Virus record (IMG/VR): IMGVR_UViG_3300010885_012453
Coordinates: 1 to 29,419 of that record
Source of the DNA: a virus
Length of the DNA stretch: 29,419 nucleotides
Direction: 5' to 3' (one strand)
How positions within the stretch are numbered: position 1 is the stretch's first letter; each line of letters opens with the position of its first letter. Below the pieces are notes generated by a model. It searched no databases. It was not told the origin of the DNA and saw nothing but the letters and a program-made list of their open reading frames with translations. Below, one piece after another: positions 13,276 through 24,100 of this stretch. A program made the position numbers and the translations under genes.

Positions 13276-15657
13276 TTATCTTCTAACTGGAAATCTGTGT
13301 TGCGTTGCTTCGTAGTTTTGAGTAACTTCAGCATCACTTAGGGCTCGATCATAAATTTGAATCATATAGTATGTGTTGTTTGCAGGATATTGATTATCCC
13401 AACCAGAGCCGCCGCCGCGCTCACCAAACTTGGTATAATAACCTGTTTGGTTAGCTAGAGTTGAGTTGCCGCTGTATGCATAATTTTGAATTAATCTACC
13501 ATCCATGTATGTTCTGACGTTGTTGCCGTCCCAGGTAAATGTAAAATGGTAGATGGTACCAGCAGTTGAACTAAATCCAATGTTTTGCCAGAACCAACTT
13601 GTGTTTGATGTCCACACAGCAAAGTTAAAATTACCGTCATTAAAGTGAGCAAACTCGTAGGTATTTTCTTTGTTGACCAGTTGACTTTGACTGCTATTAT
13701 AACCGTTAAATCTATACCAGATAGTTACTGTGACATAGTCGGATGGTTGGATAGTATTAATTCTAATAGCATGACCGTTAACCAACATGCCGCCGTAGTC
13801 AATGCCGTTTGATGCGCCGTTATATGTTGGACTGTTTAACAGCGTACCGTTAAAGATACTTAATCCAGTATTAGACCAGTAGCTTGGATTGCGTACAGGG
13901 TTGTAAACTGGTGATATGTCGTTAACAAAGTTTGTAGCACCGCAATATGATGTTGGATTACCAAAGTCATACATGGTTATTAAGTTTTGCGTAACAATGC
14001 CTAACTGAAACTGTTCAAGGTTAAAACGTTGGCTGTGTGCGTTAAAGTTTTGTTGAATTTCTTGTGGATTCAATGCTCGCTTGTACACACGCACAGCACC
14101 AATTTTCTTAGCAACATTTTCAGATCCTGTACCATTACCAATGTTGCATATTTGTGCAGTGAAGTTATTAGTAAAGCCAGCCTTTTGACCAATGTATAAA
14201 CCGTTGATGTAGCAGTATGCTTGTCCTTGTACTCTGGTTAGCACAATATGATTCCAATAAGTATTGGCCGCATTCCAACCGTTGGTACTGGCATAGGTTG
14301 TAAATCCTGGACTGTAGAAATAAATTTCGTTGTTGTTTGAGTTAATTTTTAAACAATTTGTATTTTGGTCAGGAAAAGCCATCACGTGAGTGTATGCACT
14401 GTAACTGGTATTCTGACAATATACCCATGCTTCCCATGTGAAGTCTTGTGTACCAAACGCAAAATCTTGAGTTGATGGTACTTGAGCTTGGCCTAGACTG
14501 CCGGTAAACTGAATACATCCACCTGCAACTGAGTCATACGCAATACTGCCACTTAAGGTAGCATGATTGCCGCGCCCACTTAAATCGTACCAAGTTGATT
14601 TATCTTGATTACTATAACTTAGCGGATCTCCTGCATCTAAATGCAATACTAAACCGCGTGTTACAACGTTTTCAGTATCCCTACTTTTTACAGAGCGCCA
14701 TTCTCTTGCTTGTGGATCATAGTTTTCTATTTGACCGCCAATACCTTTATTACTATTGAAGCGTGTTATTCCCGCAGGGTTTGCGCTGTTATCTTTATTG
14801 TTTGCACTAATAATTACAATGCCACTGCCGCCATTACCTGCGCCGGCAATTTGTGCTTGTCCTGCACCGCCACCACCACCACCTGTACCAGGTTGGCCGT
14901 CTTGTGCTCTGGTATCGCGGCACGATCCGTTACCGCCACCGCCATTTCCACCTGCTCCTGGCAAGTAGCCAATGTATGTACCACCACCTCCACCACCGCC
15001 GTAAAAATTTGATATACCGCCGATAGTAATTTGAATTCCTACTCCGCCAGCCCCGCCAACAGACCCTGCATTAAGTGATGCGTTTGGTGCATCGCCACCT
15101 ACTGCGCCTGCGCCACCACCACCTGCTCCGCCGCCATTGCCAGAGTCATTTGATGCGTTTCCGCCACGATTACCGTAGACTGTGGCGCCACTAAATGCTG
15201 ATTGATTACTTGTGCCGTAGCTTGTTCTATTGATTTTAGCGGCACCGCCGCCTGATCCACCGTTACCGGCTGCGCCAGAGCTGTTACTTGCGCCACCTCC
15301 GCCGCCATTGGCAGTCAAACTATCAAATACACTGTTGCCACCGGTGCTTGCTGTGTTTGCATTGTTTGTAGATTTTGCTCCGCCGTTGCCAACTGTAACT
15401 GTATAGCTGTTTCCAGGAGTTACAGCATATGTGGGATGATAAACTACTCCACCACCACCGCCACCTGCGCCAAAGTCGTTGCCACCTCCGCCGCCACCTG
15501 CTACTACAAGTACAGCAATGCTAGTCACGCCTGCTGGCGCAACCCATGTATAAGAACCTGGACTATTAAAAACTTGCAGATTTTTTTGGTTATCTGTTCC
15601 TGTCGGAAGTTTTAAAAATCCGGTGTCGTTAACTGTTAACCCAGATAAACGTGCCAT
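13276..15657 (-). CDS. Glycine-rich tail fibre with two LamG-like lectin domains
   Basis: The 793-residue protein has the shared start (NSPGSYTWVAPAGVTSIAVL), a Gly-rich shaft to about residue 295 and a collar (GITRFNSNKG...EWRSVK). Two concanavalin/LamG_3-type domains follow. The first, about 335-545, opens GLVLHLDAGDPLSY, then WYDLSGRGNHATL, FTWEAWVY, YWNHIVLTR and KKIGAVRVYKRALNPQEI. The second, about 556-790, has LITMYDFGNPTSY, VTVTIWYRF, FTFTWDGNNVRTYMDGRL and YMIQIYDRALSDAEV. The strand order and the DGRL/INGL turns are typical of LamG jelly rolls, which usually bind sugars. The gene runs directly after the S74 fibre (TAAATG). It is the third fibre of a set with a common start and a different head. 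Confidence 0.85.
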   Translation of the reverse strand: MARLSGLTVNDTGFLKLPTGTDNQKNLQVFNSPGSYTWVAPAGVTSIAVLVVAGGGGGGNDFGAGGGGGGVVYHPTYAVTPGNSYTVTVGNGGAKSTNNANTASTGGNSVFDSLTANGGGGGASNSSGAAGNGGSGGGAAKINRTSYGTSNQSAFSGATVYGNRGGNASNDSGNGGGAGGGGAGAVGGDAPNASLNAGSVGGAGGVGIQITIGGISNFYGGGGGGGTYIGYLPGAGGNGGGGNGSCRDTRAQDGQPGTGGGGGGAGQAQIAGAGNGGSGIVIISANNKDNSANPAGITRFNSNKGIGGQIENYDPQAREWRSVKSRDTENVVTRGLVLHLDAGDPLSYSNQDKSTWYDLSGRGNHATLSGSIAYDSVAGGCIQFTGSLGQAQVPSTQDFAFGTQDFTWEAWVYCQNTSYSAYTHVMAFPDQNTNCLKINSNNNEIYFYSPGFTTYASTNGWNAANTYWNHIVLTRVQGQAYCYINGLYIGQKAGFTNNFTAQICNIGNGTGSENVAKKIGAVRVYKRALNPQEIQQNFNAHSQRFNLEQFQLGIVTQNLITMYDFGNPTSYCGATNFVNDISPVYNPVRNPSYWSNTGLSIFNGTLLNSPTYNGASNGIDYGGMLVNGHAIRINTIQPSDYVTVTIWYRFNGYNSSQSQLVNKENTYEFAHFNDGNFNFAVWTSNTSWFWQNIGFSSTAGTIYHFTFTWDGNNVRTYMDGRLIQNYAYSGNSTLANQTGYYTKFGERGGGSGWDNQYPANNTYYMIQIYDRALSDAEVTQNYEATQHRFPVRR
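15382..15657 (-). repeat. Shared fibre N-terminal module, copy 3
   Basis: This codes residues 1-92 of the double-LamG fibre: LPTGTDNQK, SPGSYTWVAPAGVTS, LVVAGGGGGG, then VTPGNSYTVTVGNGG. The last part is almost the same as copy 2 (VTPGNSYTVTVGAGG), so these two copies look closest to each other. Confidence 0.75.
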
Positions 15658-16791
15658 TTATTTTCCGCCTTTTAATTCATTGATCTCGTCTTTTAATGTT
15701 TTGATCGCTTCAATTAGATAAGCACTCAATTTAGTATAGTTGATACCTTCAGGCTTGCCGTCTTTATCGCAAGTAACTAAGTTAGGTAAAACATTAACGA
15801 CATCTTCAGCAATTAATCCTGCTTCATTTTTTCTACTACCGTCTCGACGATCGTATGTTACGCCAACTAGACTCATAATTGCATCTAGCGCACCACTAAT
15901 TGGATTTACATTTTCTTTTAATGCAATACTAGAACTTTCTGTTAATCCTGTTACAGTCAATGTACCTGTTGCCGCATTAAATGTAAATTTAGTTGCTGTT
16001 GTTTTACCAGAAGTCAAACTACCAGTTGCTCCTGTTGACATTACAGGATATAATGTAGTTGTTGCTGTGTCGTCAGCTAATGATGCGCCTGCCGCCGCCC
16101 AACTTAATGTGCCGCTGCCGTTGCTTACTAAGGCATATCCACTGCTTGCCGCATCTGCACTTGGTAATGTATAAACTACTGATCCTGCTGTCGCAGGTGC
16201 CGCAAATGTCACGCTACCGCTAGTAGATCCTCTGATAGCCAATCTATTATAAATGTTAAATGCACTACCGCTATTTTGAGAACCAGCATTGATTGTTGTT
16301 GCCGCGCCGCCAATGTTAACAGTAGTAGCACTAGTGTTAAAAACTGCGGCAGTACTACTTGCACTATTAGTTGCAATAGTTGGAGCACTATTATTAAGGT
16401 TAATAGTAGGAGTAGCACCTGATAGTGTTACATCACTACTGAATGCGCCAGTTGTAGCTGTTATAGGGCCACCGCCTGCACCTAAAGTTACCCAGTTTGT
16501 ACCATCACTGTATAGTGTAATAGTTGTTCCTGTTGACAATGTTTGACTAGTTGTTCCACTTCCGCCCGGTCCTACAAATGTTCCACCACCGCTAGTACTA
16601 AAAGTTAAAGTGATAGTTCCGCTGGCTGCGTTATAAAACGTTTGATTTAGACCAGCAAACAGAACAGGATCTCCAATAGTTACAGTATATGTTGTACCTG
16701 TAAGTTTTGTAAATGCACCAGATCCCGGAGATGTAAAGGCTGCGGTTGCGGACGCAGTTGCTGATGATATTACCGTATTATAACGTGCCAT
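15658..16791 (-). CDS. Tail fibre with C-terminal S74 intramolecular chaperone
   Basis: This 377-residue fibre has a Thr/Ser/Ala/Gly-rich shaft with GSGTLSWAAAG and GTLTVTGLT type units. It ends in a peptidase S74 (endosialidase-type) chaperone of about 90 residues: SSIALKEN, AIMSLVGVTYDRRDG, GLIAEDVVNVLPNLV, INYTKLSAYLIEAIKTLKDE. The self-cleavage pair is visible as S287 and K292, in the position of the family's S-D-I-R-L-K. The chaperone would fold the fibre trimer, then cut itself off, leaving a mature fibre of about 286 residues. The ribosome site is AGAGAG a few bases before the ATG. The lack of an obvious head domain suggests that the shaft itself, or another protein, contacts the host. 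Confidence 0.9.
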   Translation of the reverse strand: MARYNTVISSATASATAAFTSPGSGAFTKLTGTTYTVTIGDPVLFAGLNQTFYNAASGTITLTFSTSGGGTFVGPGGSGTTSQTLSTGTTITLYSDGTNWVTLGAGGGPITATTGAFSSDVTLSGATPTINLNNSAPTIATNSASSTAAVFNTSATTVNIGGAATTINAGSQNSGSAFNIYNRLAIRGSTSGSVTFAAPATAGSVVYTLPSADAASSGYALVSNGSGTLSWAAAGASLADDTATTTLYPVMSTGATGSLTSGKTTATKFTFNAATGTLTVTGLTESSSIALKENVNPISGALDAIMSLVGVTYDRRDGSRKNEAGLIAEDVVNVLPNLVTCDKDGKPEGINYTKLSAYLIEAIKTLKDEINELKGGK

Positions 16792-16811
16792 ATTATTATC
16801 TCTCTTTTATA

Positions 16812-17165
16812 TTATACTGTTGATGTTTCGATGCCGTAAATATTAACGTTTACGTTAGCAGTTGAAGCATATACGGTAATGTATTTTGCACCACTAGTGC
16901 TACTTAAAACTAAACCTGTTCTTTCAAATACACCTTTTGGTGCAACTACTGTGTCATACTCAATAGCTTCGCTAGGTACTAATGAACCAGTAGGAGAACC
17001 TGCGGTTCCCAAGCTAGTGCCTACGTACAGACGAATAGTTGCCGCTGATGTGCCTGTATTTGTAAAACTAACGTTACATACTGTGTATGTAGTCGATGGT
17101 ACCATATAGGCTGTAGTAGCAGTTGTTGCTCCTGGTGTACCAGTGTATAAAATTCCTGTTGCCAT
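16812..17165 (-). CDS. Small beta-rich structural protein of the fibre cluster
   Basis: The 117-residue sequence is rich in Thr, Val and Ser with alternating hydrophobic residues: YMVPSTTYTVCNVSFTNTG, ATIRLYVG, LVPSEAIEYDTVVAPKGVF and AKYITVYAST. That suggests a single beta-sandwich. Short proteins of this type are common beside fibre genes in T4-like cyanophages, where they are listed as structural or hypothetical proteins. A GGAGAA ribosome site lies shortly before the ATG. Its place between the giant adhesin and the S74 fibre suggests a virion or fibre accessory part. The exact role is unknown. Confidence 0.65.
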   Translation of the reverse strand: MATGILYTGTPGATTATTAYMVPSTTYTVCNVSFTNTGTSAATIRLYVGTSLGTAGSPTGSLVPSEAIEYDTVVAPKGVFERTGLVLSSTSGAKYITVYASTANVNVNIYGIETSTV

Positions 17166-17189
17166 TTTTGTTTCTCCAAATTTTTATGT

Positions 17190-18120
17190 TTATCTTTGTC
17201 CGAAATATACTAAAGCAACTGGTGCTCCATCTATCCCGCCTGTGAACAGCATCTTACTACTTACGTAGATTTGTGCATTGTTAGTATTACTTATCGTATT
17301 TCCAGCAATGTATATCTGTCCTGAAGTTATTGTATTTACGTTCAGCGAACTCTGACCGCCACCAATTTGTGCTGTAATAAACGCTTTAATAGCCTTTTGT
17401 GTAGGTACTACACCGTCGCTGTTAGCTGTAAAGTACGGATCTGTTGAGAACTGATAAATCGTTGCTGAACCAACTCCCAAACTAACTGATCCAAGTGTCA
17501 AACTCTGTAGTCCTGACAAGTTAAACGCACTAGCGTTCAATGTAGCAGTACCAGTTGACTGTTGTACTCCGAACAAGTTACCAACGTTAAAGTTACCGTC
17601 TTGGTCGGTACTTGTAAAGAACACTCGTCCACCGCCCACAAACAACTGCTGGTTAGCCGATACTGCCTTAGTAGCATCAACATATGGATAGTTAGTTGCT
17701 GAGAATCCACCAGTACCAATGTACAAGAAGTCATGTCCAGTTAAACGAACGTTACTATATGACAAGTTTGTTGTGATTAAGTCATTGTGTGACGGAGCAG
17801 TTAGTGTTGTTAATCCCGGATTAATCTGGAATGTTGCACTGTAGTTACCTGCAATACCCGTCACGTTTGTTACGCTAACTAGTTTATACCAACGACTTGT
17901 TCCAAGAATACTGCTGAACACTACGTTACACCCTGGTGTTGGTATTTGATATAGTCCACTTACGTTGACATATGTACCTACTTGATACAAATCAGCATAA
18001 CCGTCGCCTGCGTAACTTGCTGTAGCAGTTGTGTTAGCAGTACCACGATGAGCAAAACTTGGATTACCTAGTGCTCCGTTACCAGTACGTGCGGCTAACG
18101 GTGCTGTGTTAACCTTGTTA
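17190..18120 (-). repeat. C-terminal fibre domain, copy A (end of giant adhesin)
   Basis: This codes roughly the last 310 residues: NGALGNPSFAHRGT, GDGYADLYQVG, LTGHDFLYIGTGGFSATNYP, VFFTSTDQDGNFNVGNLFGV, FNLSGLQSLTLG and VVPTQKAIKAFITAQI. It aligns from end to end with the C-terminus of the gene at 27311, although the two share only part of their residues. Confidence 0.8.
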
Positions 18121-21100
18121 GGGTCAGTTTGTGTGATAATTGGACCTGCATTATATGTCATGCCTGTCGGTGTTGATGCAGTTAGAGCAAATACTGATCC
18201 ACCTGATGTAGTAGATATCTGGATTGTACCAGCTAGTCCACTTGTACTTGTTGGTGTGCCTTTGACAAAGTAGTATGTTCCTGCAACAATACCGCCACTA
18301 TTTGTGCCGTTAAACACAATTGGTTGATTTGCTGTCAAGTTTGTGATATCATCAACAGTGATAGTACCAGTGCTTGTTGCACTTGTTGATACAATGTTTC
18401 CACGTGGGAAGCCACTGCCTGGCTCAATCATTCTGATTTCACTAACTTGGTTATTAACTACCTTAGCACGACCTTGTGGTCTTGCACCAGTTGCAATCTT
18501 AGTAGCAATCTTACCACTAGTGTTAGATACTGCTACCCATGTAGGTACACGACCTAATGTAGCATTTACAGGGTTACCAAATGCTAGACCTAACCATGAG
18601 CTAGAGCTTGATGCAGTTTGTCTAGTCCAATCAATACCGTCTGGGCTAGTTGCAAATACAGTTCCTGAAGATATTGCAACAAATAAGCCTTGGCCATATC
18701 TGATCTTAGTCCAAGTATTTGATGAACTTAATATGCTAGTTGATGTGCCACCGCATGTTGGTGCTTGGGTCCATGTATTGTTTGTTGCATAAGATGGTGT
18801 TGTTGTCCAGTTTTTTGTTTGCCAGTTAGTAGTATAGTAAACAGTACCGTCACTAGCCAATGCTACAAAACGTCCGTTACCGTATGCTAGGCCTGCCCAA
18901 GTCTTGCTTGGTAGTGTTGCTCCTGCATACCACGCTGTTGGATTTGCTGCCATGAATGAACTTACTGTTCCTCCAATAGCACAGAATACGCCTGCGCCGT
19001 AGGCAACGTTAGTATATCCTGATGAGTTTGCTGTAATATTACTTGACTGATCTGACCATGTACCTGTTGGGCTACCGCTCAATGATACTGCTGAAGCCGA
19101 ACTTGTTCCGCCTACAGCAATGTATAAGTTATTACCGTATGCTAGGCTGTTAAGATTAGTCTTGCCAGTTGTTCCGCCAGTAGCTGACCATGTTGATCCT
19201 TGATCTGAACTGTATGCTGCCGAAGCGGTAGCTGTTGAAATAGCTACAAAAGCCGCATTTGGATCAGTCACAGTTACCGTAGGAGTTGTAGTATAACCAT
19301 AGCCTGTTTGTGATATTGTATAGCTTGTTACACCGTAACCTGCGGCATTGGTATTTGTATTTGCACCGGCTACTGCTAGTGTTCCTACATAAGTTAATGC
19401 TACGCCAAATGTTCCGCTTGCGCCTGTGCCACTTGCACCATAACCAGATTTACCATAAATTGCATTTGTAAATGTTGGTTTAGTAGAGCTAAAGTTTCCG
19501 CTGCCGCCTGCTAGGTAGTAGTTGGTCACGTTCGGTGATACTGTTGTGTCAACTGCTGAGTAGTATGAACCGCTGGTTGCCGCGCCACCTGAACTCCAGC
19601 CTGTAGCAGTTACTGGTGCCGCAATAGTTACTATAGGACTAGCATAATATCCACTACCCCATGTTGTAGCAGTAATACTTGACAAGCTACTTGTTACCGC
19701 AGTAACAGTAACAGTTTCGCTTGCATAACCGCTACCAGTAATTATCATATCTACTGCTTGAATTTGACCGTTTAGAACACGAGCTGTTGCTGTTGCTCCT
19801 GCAGAACCCGAAGCGCCAACAATTACAATAGTTGGCGGTGTTAGATAGTTATATCCGCCGTTCACTACTGTAATGCTGATAATCTGTCCTTGTACGTTAG
19901 TGCCAGTAGCGCCAACTACTGCTGTTAGCACTGCGCCAGAACCGCCAACACCACCTACGACTGCCGTAGCTGTTGCGTTCTGTCCGCCACCATATACAAC
20001 ATTTCCCCACTTAGAGCTTGCATCTGTTGGTAATGCGCCGCCTGCGGCCCATGTTGTACCGTCTGTTGTTGTTGCAGTTGATGCTACACCGGTAGCATTT
20101 GATGTAGCAACAAACTTACCTTGACCATATGCTAGCCCTGCCCAAGTTGTAGTTACTGCCGCAGTCATTGTAATGCCGGTGCTAGTAAAGCCAGGTGCTG
20201 TGTATGACAATGCTGGTTCAATAATATATGCTGATGTTGCATCTAATAATGACACAACTGTATCACCTGGAACAACATGGTCCCATCCTGCTTCATATAC
20301 CGGAACTGCAATTGTACCTGTCAGTGATGTACTTGCCAAGTTTTGGCTTACGCTAACTGTCCAAGTTGAGCCTGCACCACTTCCGCTGATGTTAGCAACA
20401 ACGAATGTATTAGGTAATACTGATCCACCTGTTAGCAACATACCTGGATAGATTGTACCAGAAGTCAATGTTCCCACTGTTAGTGTTGTTCCAACAATAA
20501 TTGAAGCCGCTGTTACTGCTGGAGTTGCACTTGTAGCATTCAGTGAAATGTTAGTACCAGCGGCAGCATTTGCAGCCGAAGTAGATAGTCTAAATGTTGT
20601 AGCAGTAAAACTAGTTGTACTTACATAATAAACTGTACCAGTACTTAGACCAGCAACTGCCGCGCCTAAGTATATTGGCATTCCAACATACATAGTTGCT
20701 GTGCTAGCCACTGTGAATACTGTGGTATTATTTGTTGTGATAGTTAGTATTGCAAAGTTTGGACGTACTATGTTAGCAAGTTTGTTGCTTTGTGCATAGC
20801 CAATAATATTTGCAAACTGACCGACACCAGTACCGCCAATAAGTTGGATTCTCATGCCAACATAAGCAGAACTTAGTTGAATATCACTGTTAGCAATAGT
20901 TATAGTTCCAACTGTACCAGTCTGTGCAACGTTACTTGCTGTTAGGTAGTTGCTACCACCAATACCGCGTCCGTTGTTTAAGTCAACTAGTCGTGTTTCA
21001 AATACTGCTGAATCACGGAACTCATCTTGTATTGCAACAATATTATATCCTGCACCGCTAACTGTTGGTAGTGCGTTTGTATATGCATTACCGGCGTTTT

Positions 21101-24100
21101 GATATTCTAAGCGAAGAATCTCATCTGTGCCGTCAGTTACTACGTTTGTGATGTATGCTGGGTTAGCACGGTTATTCAAACGACCATAGATTGGAGTTTC
21201 GTAACTGTCAATGCCTTCAGCAATAACACCATATGTACCATATGAGCTGTTACCGTTTGTAGCACGGATACGTCCGCCGTATTCTGCTAGGTAACCTGCG
21301 TATGAGTAGTATGCGAACACAGAAACAAGTTCTGTTAATGCACCGCTACCAGTACACCAGCAACCAATACCGTCACTGATAATAGTTGTGTAGTCGTTAG
21401 CAACGATAGATTTGTTACCACCGCTGTGTAATGCCGCATCAATTTTTAGACCTGAACAACCAGAACCGAACAATGTTAAGTTCTGTGGGTATGGTGATCG
21501 ATTGCTAATCCATACTGCGCTGTCATTTGGTCCAAATCCTGCGTCAAGACTTGAATATGCGCCTGCTGTTGGTCTGCGAGTACCAAGTGCATTAGGCAAT
21601 GTCATTGCGCCAGTTAAACCGTTTAATGTCATGTTTCTTAAACCAGTACCGTTACGTAAGTGGAATAAGTCATTTGCTGTTGCACCGCCTTGTGCTGACA
21701 AGTATACTTGTGCAGAGCGTGTTGATTTGTAGTTACCTGTTAATCCCAAATCGTATATTAGACCGTCTATGTGATATGTTGCGTCACGAACAGCCTTGTC
21801 AGTAAGGATATAATAACTGACAGTCATTGATCCTGAGCCACCGTTTAGTGTCTTAGTAGACTGTGTACCAGTTCCAGGTGCTGTTATTGTAAGAGTCAAT
21901 GTTGAAGTAGATGGAGTTGTTAGTACCCAATATACTGTTCCTGCAACAATATTTCCGTCAAACATAGTTCCGCTGAACACTACTGGATCGCCAACTGTTA
22001 AGTTGTGTGCGCCGGAGCAGGTAACTGTTCCGTTAGTTGCTGTAGTTGTTACAGTACCAGTGTATTGTGATAGAACATATGCAACTGCTTCATTAGCCAA
22101 GAATGATTTGTTAGCACGGATAATCTCTGCACCTTGGATAGTAGCCAATGTGTTGTTGTAACCAGTGGCCATACTGTATGATCCAGTTGGATTATTCCAA
22201 GGTTGAATAGTACCGTTGGTATTTTTATCATTAATGCCTTGGTTAATTGGCATGCCTGCTGTGCAAGTAGCTGTCAAACTGCCAACAGTATTAGTGATTG
22301 CAAATGCTGTACCACTCTTATATGATTCAGTAACTGTGATTGTTGTTCCTGCGGCTGGATATGTTCCAGCAGTTACAGAGTTAATCCAATACTGTGCGCC
22401 ATTTACTAGTCCGCCTGCGGCATTAAAGTTTGCAGTTAAGGTTAAACCAGTTGCATTTGTTAATGTTAGTGCTGTTCCGTTCAATGTTGCGGCAATAGTA
22501 ATTGCACTTGCACTTGCTGTTTTAACATAATAAACTTGATTAGATACAATAGTTGACTGTGTTCCGGTTGCTTGTGGAGTAAATCCAGTAAACCAAACTG
22601 GCTGTCCAACAACTACGCCTAGTGAGCTTACAGTTGCTCCAAGTGTAATGCTACTACTTGAAATAGTAGTTGCGGTTGTTGTAATATTTGCAGGTAATCC
22701 TGTGAATACGATTGGCATATTTACTAGCATGCCAGCATTGCTTGCAACTGTTATCAAGTTTGTGCTTGTAGTTACTGTTGTTACAGGAACAGTTGTTCCT
22801 GATGCCGTAATATCTGTTGTTAGTCCAAGTCCACCGTAGATACCGTAAACAACACCTGTCATTGCACCGTTTGCTGTACTAGTGATAGCAAATACTGATC
22901 CAAGATATGTCTGGCTAACTGTAAACTGTGTTGAACTTAGAACTTGTTTGATATAATAAGTACCAGCAGTTAGGTTACCAATAGTTGTTCCTGTGATAGT
23001 AATAACTAGGCCTGGAACAAATCCACTGGTTGTACCTGCTGTAAGAATATTATTGTATGTGGTTCCGTTCAATACTACGCTAGTAGTTACGCTAGTAATA
23101 GAAGTAGTTGTTGAGGCAGCTGATTGATTGTAGTTTAACAACCATGTTGTACCGCTACCTGAAATAATACTTGTTCCAGCGGCAATACCTGTACCTGCTA
23201 GTTGCATACCCACTGCAATAGTTCCTGTTACTGCGCTGTTAACTACTAGTTGTGTACCAGTAATAGTGCCGTTGAATGTTGCTGTTACAGTAGGTTGACC
23301 ATAAATCTGTGCAACCATTTCGTCAATAACAGTTCTAGTCTGTACAACTGAGCCGTTTGCCGCAAGTAGTTTAACACGCTCGCCGATAAATCCTAATGAT
23401 CCGTATGTTGAGTCTGCAAGACTACTATGTAATGTAGCTACTGACGGAACTAGTCTGTTGTATGAACGACCGCATTGAATACTTTGGAAGTTGCCGCCAA
23501 ACAATACGTCATAGGCTAATGCGCTAACCACATATCCTGCATCACGATTTGTTAGTGGCAGGATAGGGCTTTCATTTTGATAGAAACGTGTCACCCAGGC
23601 CTGTGCATCATTTGCCGCTTCACTTGCGCGAGCTTGTATTGCATCATATGATGCTTTGTTTGATGTTGTTGCTAGGGCGTATGCTCCGGATGTTACTGGA
23701 GTAATAACCAATGTAGAACCAGTAGCTGTAGCTGTTTGGCTCACGCTGATAGTCCAGCTTGTTCCAGATCCTGCTGTGATATAAGTGCCTGCGGCAATAG
23801 TTCCGCCTGTAACAATTTGTCCAATTTTAATTGTACCTGTTACGCTACTAACTGTTAGTGTTGTTCCGCTTGTTGTTCCGGTGAATGTGGCCGCTGATGA
23901 GTCCGCAACACCATTGTTGATCCAGTATAAAATATCAGCTACGCGAGCCTGTGCAAATGCAGCCGCTGCCGCTGATCCTGCTGTACCTGTTGTGTATTGT
24001 GTTGTTGTGTTTCCGGCACTCTCTGTGACATTGGCCTTGGTAATAACTTGACCAATAACTGTTGATAGTCTAGCTAGCGAGTTTTGTACACCTTTTAAAT

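Noticed and set aside
8228-15657. Collagen-like triple helix in the glycine-rich fibres
   Set aside because: Glycines are clustered (GGGGG) and do not follow a steady G-X-Y period, so the polyglycine-type fold fits better.
15740-16546. Plus-strand open frames opposite the S74 fibre
   Set aside because: The minus strand encodes a clear S74 chaperone there. The antisense frames have only the composition expected from reversed Thr/Ala/Val codons.
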